Below, piece after piece: positions 15,848-25,303 of a stretch of 64,000 nucleotides of DNA. Under the pieces are notes generated by a model. That model was not told where the DNA came from and made no database searches. It worked only from the letters and a program-made list of their open reading frames with translations. Source of the stretch: Streptomyces sp. NBC_01262 (lineage in GTDB: Bacteria; Actinomycetota; Actinomycetes; Streptomycetales; Streptomycetaceae); assembly GCF_036226365.1 (NCBI RefSeq), contig NZ_CP108462.1, positions 5,595,501 through 5,659,500 of the forward strand, read 5' to 3'. The first letter of the stretch is position 1. Each line of letters opens with the position of its first letter. Position numbers and translations under genes: made by a program.

Positions 15848-17320
15848 TCAGATGGTCACGTTGTCGATCCGGAAGGTCTGGATCGAACCGGCCGCGAACG
15901 CCGCGCTGAAGGTCTTGCCGGACAGGTAGGTGTCGGAGTGGGCGGTGTAGAGATCGCCGGTGCCCGCGGTGACGGTGTTCCAGCGGGGCACGACGCCGCT
16001 GGTGCCGCCGGAGACGGTGGTGAAGCCGGAGAGGTTGAAGGTGATCGTCTGGGCGGCGCCGGTGTTGACGGCGACGATGACGAGCCGCTTGTTGGTGGCG
16101 TCATAGGCGGCCACCGAGTTGTCGACGCCGGTGGCGAGGATCTTCATACCGGGCCGGATGTGCCGGGTGAACTGGGCGAGGGAGTAGTACTTCGTCTGGA
16201 CGGCGCCGGCCTGCAGGGTGCTGGCGTCGTAGGCGATGAGCGCCCAGCTCGCGGTGGGGTCCATGACCTGCCAGTAGACCCAGGCGGTGGGGTGCAGCCA
16301 GCGGAAGTCCAGGCAGAGGTTGGAGGCGAGGGTGAGGCCGGTGGCGTCGCCGTCGCCGGTCTCGGAGTTCCACAGGGCCTTGCCGGCGGTGGTGACGACG
16401 TCGGTGTAGAGCAGGTCGCGGCGTCCGCCGGAGCCCTGGTAGCCGTGCACGTTGACCCGGTTGACCAGGGCCTTCGTGGTGGAGCTGAAGGAGTTCCAGG
16501 TGGTGCGGGCGAGGTCGTAGGAGGTCTCGTCGGAGGCCGAGATGAGGGTGCTGGTGAGGCTGCGGCTGTTCAGTTCGCTGCGCAGATAGGCCAGGATCGT
16601 CGCCTGGATACTGGCGTCGATGTGGCAGCCCTCCTGGGTGCCGGTCGCCGTCCACCAGGCGGACGAGGGCTCGTTGAAGGCGTCCACGGAGGCGAAGTTG
16701 ACGCCCCAGTTGTTCTTGGCGTACAGCGCCACGCTCGCGAGGTAGGACGCGTGCTGACGGTAGTTCCAGGACTGGAGGTTGTTGCCGCCGCTCGCGGATC
16801 CCGACGGGTTGTGGTTGGCGCACATCCACCACATCGGGGAGTTGGAGAACAGCTCGCTGATCGCCCCGCGTGAGGTGGCCTTGACCAGCATCGCCCGCTG
16901 CACGGCGTCGGAGGTCCAGTCCCACGAGGAGGTGGTGGGGTCCTCGCTCGCCCAGTCGTGCCAGTAGCCCTCGATCTGCTTGAAGGCGGGGATGTTGGCC
17001 GACGCGACCATCGACGAGCCGTTGTAGGTGTTCGAGCTGCATCCGCCGAGGTTGTAGCGGGCGATGTTCAGGCCGAGCCCGGGAAGGGACTTCCCGTTGT
17101 ACGTCACGGAGTTGGTGGTGAAGAAGATGTCCGCGAAGTCGTCCCGGTCCCCGAACACATTGGCCCACCACGCGAGCGAGGTGCCCCAGCCCTCCCAACT
17201 GCCGTAGGAGGTGCCGGGGGTTACGGTGATGCTGCTGTCGGCCCGCGCCGTGCCGGTGGCCAGGGCGCTGCCGAGCAGTGCACCACCGGCGGCCCCGAGC
17301 AGGGTCCTTCGTCTCACCAT
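15848..17320 (-). CDS. Secreted GH30 glycosidase, probable endo-beta-1,6-galactanase
   Basis: A 490-aa enzyme with a Tat-like signal (MVRRRTLLGAAGGALLG, cleavage near ARADS). The barrel shows the acid/base in DAFNEPSSAWW and the probable nucleophile in WNSETGDGD. WEGWGTSLAWWANVFG near the mature N-terminus is typical of bacterial and fungal endo-beta-1,6-galactanases of GH30. The C-terminal 90 residues form the beta-sandwich usual in this family. It is divergent from a GH43-CBM42 gene, which supports arabinogalactan side chains as target. Substrate assignment is inferred; related glucanases or xylanases of GH30 are the alternative. Confidence 0.8.
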   Translation of the reverse strand: MVRRRTLLGAAGGALLGSALATGTARADSSITVTPGTSYGSWEGWGTSLAWWANVFGDRDDFADIFFTTNSVTYNGKSLPGLGLNIARYNLGGCSSNTYNGSSMVASANIPAFKQIEGYWHDWASEDPTTSSWDWTSDAVQRAMLVKATSRGAISELFSNSPMWWMCANHNPSGSASGGNNLQSWNYRQHASYLASVALYAKNNWGVNFASVDAFNEPSSAWWTATGTQEGCHIDASIQATILAYLRSELNSRSLTSTLISASDETSYDLARTTWNSFSSTTKALVNRVNVHGYQGSGGRRDLLYTDVVTTAGKALWNSETGDGDATGLTLASNLCLDFRWLHPTAWVYWQVMDPTASWALIAYDASTLQAGAVQTKYYSLAQFTRHIRPGMKILATGVDNSVAAYDATNKRLVIVAVNTGAAQTITFNLSGFTTVSGGTSGVVPRWNTVTAGTGDLYTAHSDTYLSGKTFSAAFAAGSIQTFRIDNVTI

Positions 17321-17567
17321 GGTTGTCTCCTGTCGCGCTGGTGTCGTCCCGAGAAGAAGGGTCGGGCCGGGGGCAGGGCTGTGTCGAGACGTACGACACG
17401 GCTTTCTCTACCGGTTTTCCGAAGGGGTGCTCATAGCGGGGCCCGCGGTGGACGGAGTAATTCCCTTTGTCAGAACGATTGACGCGCACTCACCTCCCCC
17501 CTACCTTTTGATCGATTTGCCGAACTACGTTCGATATTTCGGTCAACGGTGACCACTTGGAGAGCAG
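17321..17567. promoter_or_regulatory. Divergent promoter region GH30/GH43
   Basis: A 247-bp gap with an AT-rich core near 17500-17545, unusual for this genome, where both transcripts probably start. GGAGAG precedes the GH43 ATG. No CebR-type palindrome or other known sugar operator was recognised. Confidence 0.5.
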
Positions 17568-18995
17568 ATGAGCGCAATACCCCCCGTCGGATCCCCTGCC
17601 GGACCCCCCACCGGCTCCGGCCCCTCGCGCAGGCTGTTCCTCGGCATGGCGGCGACCGTCCCGCTGGCCGCGACCGGCGTAATGTCCCTCGGAGCCCAGT
17701 CCGCCTACGCCGCGGACTCCGCGTACGCGATGTGCTACTTCACCGAGTCGACCAGCCTCGGCACGGACGGCACCGACTACGGCCTGCACCTCGCCGTCAG
17801 CACGGACTCCCTCAACTGGACCCCGCTCAACCAGAACAACCCCCTCGTCACCCCCACCGCGGGCGACCTCGGCCTGCGCGACCCCTTCATCCTGCGCAAG
17901 CAGGACGGCACCTTCGTCGTCCTCGCCACGGACCTCAAGGGCACCGACTGGACCTACGTCAGCCAGTACGTCCACGTCTGGTTCTCCACGGACCTGCGCA
18001 CCTTCACCGGCTACCACCGCCTCAAGGTGCACAGCATGGACACCCACTCCTGGGCGCCCGAGGCCTTCTGGGACGCGGGCCGGGGCCAGTACGCGCTCAT
18101 CTACTCGGCCGTCAACTCCACCGGCCACAACGTGATCATGGTGAACTACACCTCGGACTTCATCACCGCCTCGGACCCGCAGGTCTTCTTCGACCCCGGC
18201 TACGAGGTCATCGACGGCGACATGGCCGTCGGCGTCAACGGCGTCAACTACCTCTACTTCAAGAAGAACGAGACGCTGGTCGCAGCGAAGTCCACCACCC
18301 TCGACCCGGGCAGCTTCACCGAGTTCAGCGCCGGCGTCGCCCACGGCGGCACCGAGGCCCCCACCCTCGTGAAGTCCCTGACGTCGAGCAACTGGTACCT
18401 GTGGGGCGACACCTACACCCCCAACGGCGTCTTCTACGCCTGGACATCCACCGACCTGTCGGCGGGCACCTGGACCGCGCTCGACCAGAAGACCTACACC
18501 CAGCCGATCAACTCCAAGCACTGCGGCATCACGACCATCAGCACCACCGAGTACAACAACCTGCTCAGCTTCTGGGGCGCGCCCACCTGGAACCGGCTCA
18601 AGTCCTACAACTACCCGGGCCGCTACTGGCGCCACTCCAACTTCGTCGGCCGGATCGACACGTACCCCATCGATCCCCCCTCCGACTCCCAGTGGAAGCT
18701 CGTCGCCGGCCTCGCCGACAGCACCGGCGTCTCCTTCCAGTCGGTCAACTACCCGACGCGCTACCTGCGGCACTACAACTACGCCCTGCAGGTCGACGTC
18801 AACGACGGCACGTCCTCCTTCGCCGGAGACGCGACCTTCTACCGCACGGCGGGCCTGGCCGACTCGACCTGGTCGTCCTTCCGCTCGTACAACTTCCCGA
18901 CCCGCTACATCCGCCACTCCAACTACGTGCTGCGGATCGACCCGATCTCCACCGCCACCGAGCAGCAGGACGCGACCTTCCGCGTCGGCTACTGA
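17568..18995 (+). CDS. Secreted GH43 glycosidase with C-terminal AbfB/CBM42 domain
   Basis: A 475-aa protein with a Tat-type leader (SRRLFLGMAATVPLAA, cleavage near AYAADS). The five-blade propeller includes LRDPFILRKQDGTFVVLATD, HSWAPEAFWD and a later HGGTEAPTLV, which carry the acidic residues expected in GH43. From about residue 340 three AbfB-like repeats follow (YNYPGRYWRHSN, VNYPTRYLRHYN, YNFPTRYIRHSN), which bind arabinofuranose branches. It probably trims arabinogalactan or arabinan outside the cell, together with the divergent GH30 enzyme. Its last codons overlap the convergent HxlR gene by 7 nt. Confidence 0.87.
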   Translation: MSAIPPVGSPAGPPTGSGPSRRLFLGMAATVPLAATGVMSLGAQSAYAADSAYAMCYFTESTSLGTDGTDYGLHLAVSTDSLNWTPLNQNNPLVTPTAGDLGLRDPFILRKQDGTFVVLATDLKGTDWTYVSQYVHVWFSTDLRTFTGYHRLKVHSMDTHSWAPEAFWDAGRGQYALIYSAVNSTGHNVIMVNYTSDFITASDPQVFFDPGYEVIDGDMAVGVNGVNYLYFKKNETLVAAKSTTLDPGSFTEFSAGVAHGGTEAPTLVKSLTSSNWYLWGDTYTPNGVFYAWTSTDLSAGTWTALDQKTYTQPINSKHCGITTISTTEYNNLLSFWGAPTWNRLKSYNYPGRYWRHSNFVGRIDTYPIDPPSDSQWKLVAGLADSTGVSFQSVNYPTRYLRHYNYALQVDVNDGTSSFAGDATFYRTAGLADSTWSSFRSYNFPTRYIRHSNYVLRIDPISTATEQQDATFRVGY

Positions 18996-19423
18996 CGCAC
19001 GCGGACGCCGGTCCCCGGCCCCCGGGAGGGCTCGGGGGCCGGCTGGGTGTCGTAGTCGTGACGGGCCTGCTCGACCTTGTCCAGGTTGCCGGCCGCCCAT
19101 TCGGCGAGATGCGCGAAGAGCGGGGCGAGGGTGCGTCCGAGGTCGCTGATCTCGTACTCGACCCGAGGGGGGACCTCCGGGTGGTACGTGCGCACGACCA
19201 GGCCGTCACGCTCCAGCTGCCTCAGCCGCTGGGTCAGCACCTTCGGTGTGATCCTGGCGATCCGCCGTTCCAGTTCGACGAACCGTTGCCGGCCGTGCGT
19301 GTTGAGGGTCCACAGGATCGGCGTGGTCCACCGGCTGAACACGATGTCCACGACCGGGCCGACCGGACAGGCGAGTTCCGGGTCGATGTCAGCGGGTGGC
19401 TTCCAGGTGGCGTTCTCGAGCAT
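18989..19423 (-). CDS. HxlR-family transcriptional regulator
   Basis: A 144-aa winged-helix regulator. The single Cys in LACPVGPVVDIVFSRW is at the redox-sensing position of YodB/HxlR proteins, followed by the recognition segment RRIARITPKVLTQRLRQLERDGLV. It is divergent from an NAD(P)-binding oxidoreductase gene, with a perfect palindrome between them, which is the usual layout for an HxlR controlling a quinone- or aldehyde-responsive enzyme. Confidence 0.9.
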   Translation of the reverse strand: MLENATWKPPADIDPELACPVGPVVDIVFSRWTTPILWTLNTHGRQRFVELERRIARITPKVLTQRLRQLERDGLVVRTYHPEVPPRVEYEISDLGRTLAPLFAHLAEWAAGNLDKVEQARHDYDTQPAPEPSRGPGTGVRVRQ

Positions 19424-19452
19424 GAGCGGCCCTTCGAGATAGTCACTTTCCT

Positions 19453-19464
19453 GTAGGTACCTAC
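19453..19464. promoter_or_regulatory. Palindromic operator for the HxlR regulator
   Basis: GTAGGTACCTAC is a perfect 12-bp palindrome in the 112-bp divergent gap, 29 bases upstream of the HxlR start and followed by ACTATACGGACGGTG, an AT-rich promoter-like stretch. HxlR binding is inferred. Confidence 0.6.
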
Positions 19465-19535
19465 TATACGGACGGTGTTAGCGTCCCCGTGTTGCTCGCA
19501 GACACAACCATGCTGAATCGACACGGGAGTTGTTC

Positions 19536-20381
19536 ATGATCGTAGTAACGGGTGCGACCGGTAACGTCGGAAGTTCGCTCGTGCGGGCCCTCGCGGCAGC
19601 CGGTGAGCGGGTGACCGCGACCTCCCGGGCCATCTCGGACGCGGACGGGCTGGAGGGCGTACGGCATCAACAGGCAGACCTGATCGATCCTGAGAGCCTT
19701 CGGCCCGTTTTCGAGGGCGCCGACGCGCTGTTCCTGCAAAGCGGTGGTCCCAGCGCGCACCTGCTGAGCCCACGGGACATCCTCGACGTCGCCAAGGCCG
19801 GCGGCATAGGGCGGGTCGTCCTGCTGTCCTCCCAAGGAGTCGCGACCCGGCCGCAGTCGGCCTCCCACGGAGACACCGGACGCTCCATCGAGGACGCCGT
19901 CCGCCAGTCCGGCCTGGACTGGACGGTCCTGCGGCCCGGTGGCTTCGACTCCAACGCCTACGCCTGGGCCGAGTCCGTCCGCGCCCGGCGGGAGATCGCC
20001 GCACCGTTCGCCGACATCGGCCTGCCGGTCATCGACCCGGACGACATCGCGGAGGTCGCCGCGGCAGCCCTGCGCCAGGACGGCCACGCAGGACAGATCT
20101 ACGAGCTGACCGGGCCCGCCCTCAGTACGCCTCGCCAACGAGCCGAGGCGATCGCCGACGCACTCGGCGAACCCGTCCGGTTCACCGAGCAGACCCCCGA
20201 CGAGGCCGCCGCGCAGATGCTGCGGTTCATGCCCGAGCCCGTGGTCGAGACCACCCTGGCCATCCTCGGCGCGCCCACCCCCGCCGAGCAGCGCATCAGC
20301 CCCGACGTCGAGCAGGTCCTCGGCCGCCCGCCCCGCACCTTCGCCGAGTGGGCCCAGGGTCACGTCGCTGCTTTCCGGTAA
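19536..20381 (+). CDS. NAD(P)H-binding (NmrA-like) oxidoreductase
   Basis: A 281-aa atypical short-chain dehydrogenase from the ATG giving MIVVTGATGNVGSSLV, with GGGAG upstream. The Rossmann GxxGxxG sits at the N-terminus. There is no classical YxxxK catalytic pair, which is typical of NmrA/quinone-oxidoreductase-type proteins. Likely a redox sensor or quinone reductase, controlled by the divergent HxlR. Confidence 0.85.
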   Translation: MIVVTGATGNVGSSLVRALAAAGERVTATSRAISDADGLEGVRHQQADLIDPESLRPVFEGADALFLQSGGPSAHLLSPRDILDVAKAGGIGRVVLLSSQGVATRPQSASHGDTGRSIEDAVRQSGLDWTVLRPGGFDSNAYAWAESVRARREIAAPFADIGLPVIDPDDIAEVAAAALRQDGHAGQIYELTGPALSTPRQRAEAIADALGEPVRFTEQTPDEAAAQMLRFMPEPVVETTLAILGAPTPAEQRISPDVEQVLGRPPRTFAEWAQGHVAAFR

Positions 20382-20574
20382 GACCCGCGGTCAGCGATAC
20401 ACGGGCGAAATATCGCTGCGGCACAGTTGTGGCATCGCGTATGTCCGACGTTGTCGGCATGCCAGCCACGGCCGGCGGCTTCATCGCCGGCGGCCGTAGG
20501 GGCGCAGGGGCGGTGACTGTGCCTCGGCCACTGGTAGCCGGTTGCCGTAGCAACCCCGCTCGCGAGGAACAGCC

Positions 20575-21570
20575 ATGTCGTCACCTACTGAATTCACCGG
20601 ACTCACCGAGCTCGACCGGGAGAGCCGTATGGGCGGCGAGGGCACCGAGACCCTCTCCCGTCCGGTCCGGCGCATCGACCTCTCCGACTTCGACGCCCGC
20701 AGGGCACTGATCACCGAGGAGCTGTGGGACGCCGCCGTCGAGGTCGGCTTCTTCCAGATCCACAACCACGGCATCGACCCGGCCGGCGTGGACGCCGCCT
20801 TCGCGGCGGCGCAGCGGTTCTTCGCGCTGCCGGAGGGGACCAAGGGGCAGTACGCCCTGAAGAAGGGGCTCAACTCCGGCTGGGAGAGCGGTAGTCAGAT
20901 CCGCCCGTCGACCGGGACGCCGGACCAGAAGGAGTCGTACCAGGTCACCCGCCCGCACATGGACGGGCTGTGGCCGTCGGAGGCCGAGCTGGCAGGGTTC
21001 CGGGAGACGCTGCTGCGGTTCGAGCGGCAGTGCTGGGAGGTCGCGATGCGCGTGCTGTCCTGTTTCGCGGACAGGCTCGGGTTCGAGCGGGACTTCTTCG
21101 CCGTGTGCCACGACCCGCGGGCGGACACGTACCAGAGCACGCTGCGGCTGCTGCACTACTTCGCGGTGACGGAGGGCGCGCAGGGCGATCCGGTCCGGTG
21201 GCGGGCCGGGGCGCACACGGACTTCGACTGCCTGACCCTGCTGTTCCAGCGCGAGGGCCAGGGCGGCCTGCAGGTGTGCCCCGGCAGGGAGCGCGACGGT
21301 GAGCGATGGACGCCGATCGCCGCCACCGCCGACTCGATCACCTGCAACATCGGCGACATGCTGATGCGCTGGAGCGACGACCGGCTCCCGTCCAACTTCC
21401 ACCGCGTCAGGAGCCCCCGCCCGGACGAGGACCAGGGCCCCCGCCACAGCATCGCCTTCTTCGCCCAGGCCAACCGTGACGCGGTGATCGAGGGCCCGCG
21501 GGCCGCCTATCCGCCCATCACCGCGGGGGAGTACCTGCGGCAGCGCATCAACGCCAACTTCGCCCGCTAA
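20575..21570 (+). CDS. 2-oxoglutarate/Fe(II) oxygenase, isopenicillin N synthase family
   Basis: A 331-aa enzyme with the double-stranded beta-helix. The iron ligands are in AGAHTDFDCLT (HxD) and SNFHRV (distal His), and the 2-oxoglutarate-binding arginine is in RHSIAFF. The N-terminal segment DLSDFDARRALITEELWDAA is typical of the family. GAGGAA precedes the ATG. It runs towards an amidohydrolase gene 7 bp away on the opposite strand. The substrate is not evident. Confidence 0.87.
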   Translation: MSSPTEFTGLTELDRESRMGGEGTETLSRPVRRIDLSDFDARRALITEELWDAAVEVGFFQIHNHGIDPAGVDAAFAAAQRFFALPEGTKGQYALKKGLNSGWESGSQIRPSTGTPDQKESYQVTRPHMDGLWPSEAELAGFRETLLRFERQCWEVAMRVLSCFADRLGFERDFFAVCHDPRADTYQSTLRLLHYFAVTEGAQGDPVRWRAGAHTDFDCLTLLFQREGQGGLQVCPGRERDGERWTPIAATADSITCNIGDMLMRWSDDRLPSNFHRVRSPRPDEDQGPRHSIAFFAQANRDAVIEGPRAAYPPITAGEYLRQRINANFAR

Positions 21571-21577
21571 GGGCCCG

Positions 21578-22921
21578 CTAGGGAGTGCTGCGCGCCGCCA
21601 GCGTGGCGCGCAGCTCCGCCTCGTCCACCCGGGTGCTGCGGCCGTCGCGGATCACGGCCTCTCCGGCGACCAGGACGGTGTCCACCACCCGGTGGCTGCC
21701 GGTGGTCAGGAGGGTCGCACCGGGGTCGCGGACGGGGAGGCAGCCGAAGTCGCGGTCGAAGCGCAGCAGGGTGAGGTCGGCCTGGCCGCCGGGCAGGACG
21801 CCGTCGGGTCGGGGCTCCAGGCCGAGCACGGCGTTGGCGCCGTCGGCGGCCATGGTGAGCATGTCGGCGAAGCCGAGGAGGTCGGCCCGGCGGTGGGCGG
21901 CCCGCTGGAGGTAGGAGCCGATGCGCATGGCTTCCAGCAGGTCCTGGGTGTCGTTGCTGGCGGCGCCGTCCACGCCCAGGCCGACGGCGAGGCCGGCGGC
22001 GAGCATGGCGGGGACCGGGGCGATGCCGCTGCCCAGGCGCATGTTGCTGAGCGGGTTGTAGGAGACGGCGACGCCGTGCCGGGCCAGGGCCGCCTGCCCG
22101 GCCGCGTCCAGCTCGACGCAGTGGACGGCGAGCAGCCGCTCCCACAGGAAGCCGCTCTCGGCGAGGAACTCCACCGCGCCGAGCCCTGTGCGCTCCCGGC
22201 ACATCTGCTCGTCGGTGGCGGTCTCCAGCAGATGGATGGAGACCGGGAGCCCGCGCTCGTGCGCGTAGGCGCGGACGGCCCGCATGCCCTCGGGGGTGAG
22301 CGAACGCGGATTGGGCACGGCCAGCCCGAGGGCGATACGGCTGCCCCGGACGGCGGCGGCGAGCTTGTCCGTATGGGCGAAGAGGCCGTCGAGCGGCTGG
22401 AGCAGCCGGGGATCGATGCCCCAGCGCCGGGTGGCGTCCGGGCGGTCGGCGACGCCCCGGCACAGCACGGCCCGCACCCCGGTGTCCCGCAGGGCCCGGA
22501 TCACCGCGTCGTGGACCTCGGCCGACCTGTGCGGCCACATGTGCTCGACCAGGGTGGTCGTGCCGCTGCGCAGCGCCTCCAGGCTCGCCGCGACGGCCGC
22601 GGTGTACGCGGCCTCGGGGGTCAGCGCGACCGTCTCCTCCCCGACCAGGCGCAGCCAGGACAGCAACGGCTCGCCCTCCCCGATGCCGCGCATCAGCGCC
22701 TGGTGCAGATGCGTGTGGGTGTTGACCAGCCCGGGGATGAGATGTGCCCCCTCGGCGTCCAGGACCGCCGACTCCCGCTCCGCCGGTACGGTGCCGTGCG
22801 GGACGAGAGCGGTGATCCGGCCGTCGGCGAGGTGGACGTCCTGACCGGGGAGCCAGGCGCCACGGCTCCAGACGGTTGCGCGCGTAATGGTGCCGATGTG
22901 CTGGGACGGGCCGACGGCCAT
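21578..22921 (-). CDS. Amidohydrolase (aminohydrolase of the ATZ/TRZ, SAH/MTA deaminase type)
   Basis: A 447-aa metal-dependent hydrolase. The metal sites are NTHTHLHQ, VSIHLLET, AVHCVEL and LGVDGAASND. The ATG was chosen because GGAGGAAAG stands 4 nt before it; an upstream GTG would add 13 residues of poor quality. Members deaminate guanine-like or adenosine-derived compounds or triazines, so the substrate stays open. An inverted repeat GTCCGC-CGATC-GCGGAC at 22961-22977 lies just upstream and may be an operator. Confidence 0.87.
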   Translation of the reverse strand: MAVGPSQHIGTITRATVWSRGAWLPGQDVHLADGRITALVPHGTVPAERESAVLDAEGAHLIPGLVNTHTHLHQALMRGIGEGEPLLSWLRLVGEETVALTPEAAYTAAVAASLEALRSGTTTLVEHMWPHRSAEVHDAVIRALRDTGVRAVLCRGVADRPDATRRWGIDPRLLQPLDGLFAHTDKLAAAVRGSRIALGLAVPNPRSLTPEGMRAVRAYAHERGLPVSIHLLETATDEQMCRERTGLGAVEFLAESGFLWERLLAVHCVELDAAGQAALARHGVAVSYNPLSNMRLGSGIAPVPAMLAAGLAVGLGVDGAASNDTQDLLEAMRIGSYLQRAAHRRADLLGFADMLTMAADGANAVLGLEPRPDGVLPGGQADLTLLRFDRDFGCLPVRDPGATLLTTGSHRVVDTVLVAGEAVIRDGRSTRVDEAELRATLAARSTP

Positions 22922-23081
22922 CTTTCCTCCGGAGATCACGGTGAAAGGTGGCTGGTTCACGTCCGCCGATCGCGGACCGTCTCCCGGCCGTTGGCAGCCA
23001 TGACCGGGGTGCGGACGAAGCTAGGCGCTGGAGGTTTCTCTGTCATTGCCCGCAGGAAACGGCCACGTCAGAGCAGGAGGT

Positions 23082-23969
23082 CTACTCCGCAGCGAACAGG
23101 TCCTCGGCCCGGGTGACGTCAAGTGCGCGATCGAACCAGAAGTCGAGCTGGTCGAGGTACTGGCATTCCATGATCGTTTGCCTTGTCTCCGGGGAAACCG
23201 CGATGTTGCGACGCAGTAGGAGATGCACGATCGACTGAGCCTTGCCTTCGGCCTTGCCCTTGGCCTCGCCCTCCAGGAATGCCTTCTCGATCATCGTGCC
23301 GCGTCCGGGGAAGTAGCTACCGATCATCATCAGATCCTTCCAGGTGGCTCGGGCCGGGGACTCGCCCAGGCCGATCTCCAGTAGTTCGGTGTAATAACGG
23401 GCGGAGTCTCGGTCGGCCGAGCCCAGTGCGCGTGCCAGCGCTTCCAGTATGCCGTCGATGTTCCGGCCCCGGGCGTGTGTCATGGCGCAGAAGGTGGCCA
23501 GAGTCAGGTCCCGGGCGGCTTCGTCCGGATCGGTGATCACCGGGACGTTGTCGGGGCCGAGGACCAGTGGGTGCGTGCTGAGTGCCGTCCAGCCGTTGAC
23601 CGTGACGGTGAACGGGCCGGCTGCCCAGTCGGCGGTGGCCTTGTCCTGGCAGACGACGAGGAGCAGGACGGGGCTGTCGTACTTCGCCTGGAGGTGGGCC
23701 AGGTAGTACGTCCAACTCGTCGGCTTGTCGGTGTCGCGACGGCCCTGGGCCTCGATGGCGAGGAGGAAGCCGTCGCATTCGGGCGGCGTGACACGCAGCA
23801 CGCTGTCCACCCGGCGTTCAAGCGGCCGGATCTCGGTGGCGTCGGGCGTCAGTACTTCGACGGACGCCTTCTCGGGCAGCGGCACGCCCAGGATCCGGAA
23901 GACGGGGGCCAGGAGGTTGGGCCGCTCTTGGAAGATGCGGTGCGAGGCTTCGTGTGGAGAACTGACCAT
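23082..23969 (-). CDS. PD-(D/E)XK-like conserved Streptomyces protein (Rpn-like)
   Basis: A 295-aa protein of a large, multi-copy Streptomyces family. The central part, LLAIEAQGRRDTDKPTSW, has the ExQ-type motif of PD-(D/E)XK nuclease-like Rpn proteins, preceded by RRVDSVLRV. A charged EGEAKGKAEGKAQ linker leads to a helical C-terminal tail ending DLFAAE. Rpn proteins are linked to recombination and phage defence, but the nuclease function here is inferred from the fold motif only. It has its own divergent position beside a gene fragment, a common setting for mobile members of this family. Confidence 0.7.
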   Translation of the reverse strand: MVSSPHEASHRIFQERPNLLAPVFRILGVPLPEKASVEVLTPDATEIRPLERRVDSVLRVTPPECDGFLLAIEAQGRRDTDKPTSWTYYLAHLQAKYDSPVLLLVVCQDKATADWAAGPFTVTVNGWTALSTHPLVLGPDNVPVITDPDEAARDLTLATFCAMTHARGRNIDGILEALARALGSADRDSARYYTELLEIGLGESPARATWKDLMMIGSYFPGRGTMIEKAFLEGEAKGKAEGKAQSIVHLLLRRNIAVSPETRQTIMECQYLDQLDFWFDRALDVTRAEDLFAAE

Positions 23970-24001
23970 ATGCGCATGCTAGGAAGGAATGTGCCAGGAG
24001 A

Positions 24002-24652
24002 ATGTGCCAAAGCATATGGTCCATTCATTCGAGCGACTGCGGGGATGGTTTGTTGACGGCGCTCGCCGGGCACCGCGTTCCGTACGCTGCGGCGGCGTAC
24101 GGCCTGACCCAGACGGTCCGCCACCGTGACTACTTCCTGCCGATCAACCGGCTCGGGGTGACGGTCGATGCGGAGGAGCACGCGGACCCGCCCAGCGGGC
24201 GGGCCACGCTGGTCAGCATGGGGCTGCTCTGTGTGGCGCTGGTCGCGGTCGTGGGCCTGGTGAAGGTGGAGTCGCCCACGATCGAGGAGGGGGTGCGGGC
24301 CGCCGGGCTGCCCGCCTCCGTGGTGGGCGTACTGATCGCCCTGCTGATCCTGCTGCCGGAGACCATCGCGGCGGTGCGCGCGACCAGGCGCGACCGGGTG
24401 CAGACCAGCCTCAACCTCGCGCTGGGCTCGGCTATGGCCAGCATCGGCCTGACTGTCCCCGCCGTCGCGCTCGCGTCCGTCTGGCTGCCGGGGCCGCTCG
24501 TCCTGGGGCTCGGGCCGAGCGACATGGTGCTGCTGGCCCTCACTGTCGCGGTGGGCACCCTCACCGTGGTGCCGGGCCGGGCCACCCCGTTGCAGGGCGG
24601 CTTGCATCTGTCGGTGTTCGCGGCCTATCTGGTCCTGGCCGTCAACCCCTGA
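24002..24652 (+). pseudogene. 5'-truncated Ca2+/H+ antiporter (ChaA-like) remnant
   Basis: From about 24098 the frame reads as the C-terminal half of a ChaA-type cation antiporter (QTVRHRDYFLP, then LLILLPETIAAVRATRRDR and LNLALGSAMASIG), with about five membrane segments and a natural end. The N-terminal half with the first exchanger domain is missing: such proteins are about 360 aa, and the codons before 24098 show no homology or ribosome site. A functional half-protein is unlikely. Confidence 0.72.
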
Positions 24653-25277
24653 CCCGGAGCAGGAAGGCGTCGACGAGGCGGTCGGTGAAGTCCTCGGCGA
24701 GCGGCTCGGCGGTCACCAGGACGCGGTAGTAGAGGGGCCCCACGAGCTGGTCGGCCTCGGCGGCCAGGTCCAGGTCGGGGGGCAACTGGCCGCGCTGGAG
24801 GGCGCGTTCGAGCGGCAGGCGGTCGCGGCGGCGCTGCGCGTCGAGGTATCGGGCGCGAAAAGCCGCGGCGAACACGGGATCGTGCTGGGCCTGGGCGATC
24901 AGCGCCCTGAAGACGGCGCCGGCGTCGGAGTGGCCGAGGAAATGGGCGAGTTGGCGCAGGTGGGCGCGGAGGTCGAGGGCGAGGTCGCCGTGATCGGGCA
25001 GTGGCTGGTCCTCGGCCGCGTCCTGGATGAAGGCGTCCATGAGGACGTCGGTCTTGGTGTTCCACCAGCGGTAGATGGTCTGTTTGGCGACCCCGGCCCG
25101 GGTCGCGATGCCCTCCATCGTGACGCCGGCGAAGCCCTTCTCGACGAGCAGGTCGTCGGCCGCCTCCAGCACCGCCTGGCGGGCCTGCTCGCTGCGGCCG
25201 TGCCGGTTGCCGTGGTGCCGGGCCGACCGGTCGGGCCGGTCCGGCACCGGGCCGGCGGTTTCTGTCGCGGATCCCAT
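24642..25277 (-). CDS. TetR-family repressor
   Basis: A 211-aa regulator with a basic N-terminal extension and a TetR HTH at about residues 32-78 (GVTMEGIATRAGVAKQTIYRWW). The C-terminal ligand domain is of the TetR_C type seen in small-ligand repressors. It is divergent from a methyltransferase gene with a 16-bp palindrome between the two starts, so autoregulation and control of that gene are likely. Its tail overlaps the antiporter remnant by 11 nt. Confidence 0.9.
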   Translation of the reverse strand: MGSATETAGPVPDRPDRSARHHGNRHGRSEQARQAVLEAADDLLVEKGFAGVTMEGIATRAGVAKQTIYRWWNTKTDVLMDAFIQDAAEDQPLPDHGDLALDLRAHLRQLAHFLGHSDAGAVFRALIAQAQHDPVFAAAFRARYLDAQRRRDRLPLERALQRGQLPPDLDLAAEADQLVGPLYYRVLVTAEPLAEDFTDRLVDAFLLRVRG

Positions 25278-25303
25278 GCCGTCAAAGTACTCGCTCTAGA
25301 TTT

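Noticed and set aside
20382-20574. A short minus-strand frame upstream of the 2-oxoglutarate oxygenase
   Set aside because: Its residue composition and lack of ribosome site do not support a gene; the gap seems to be a promoter region.
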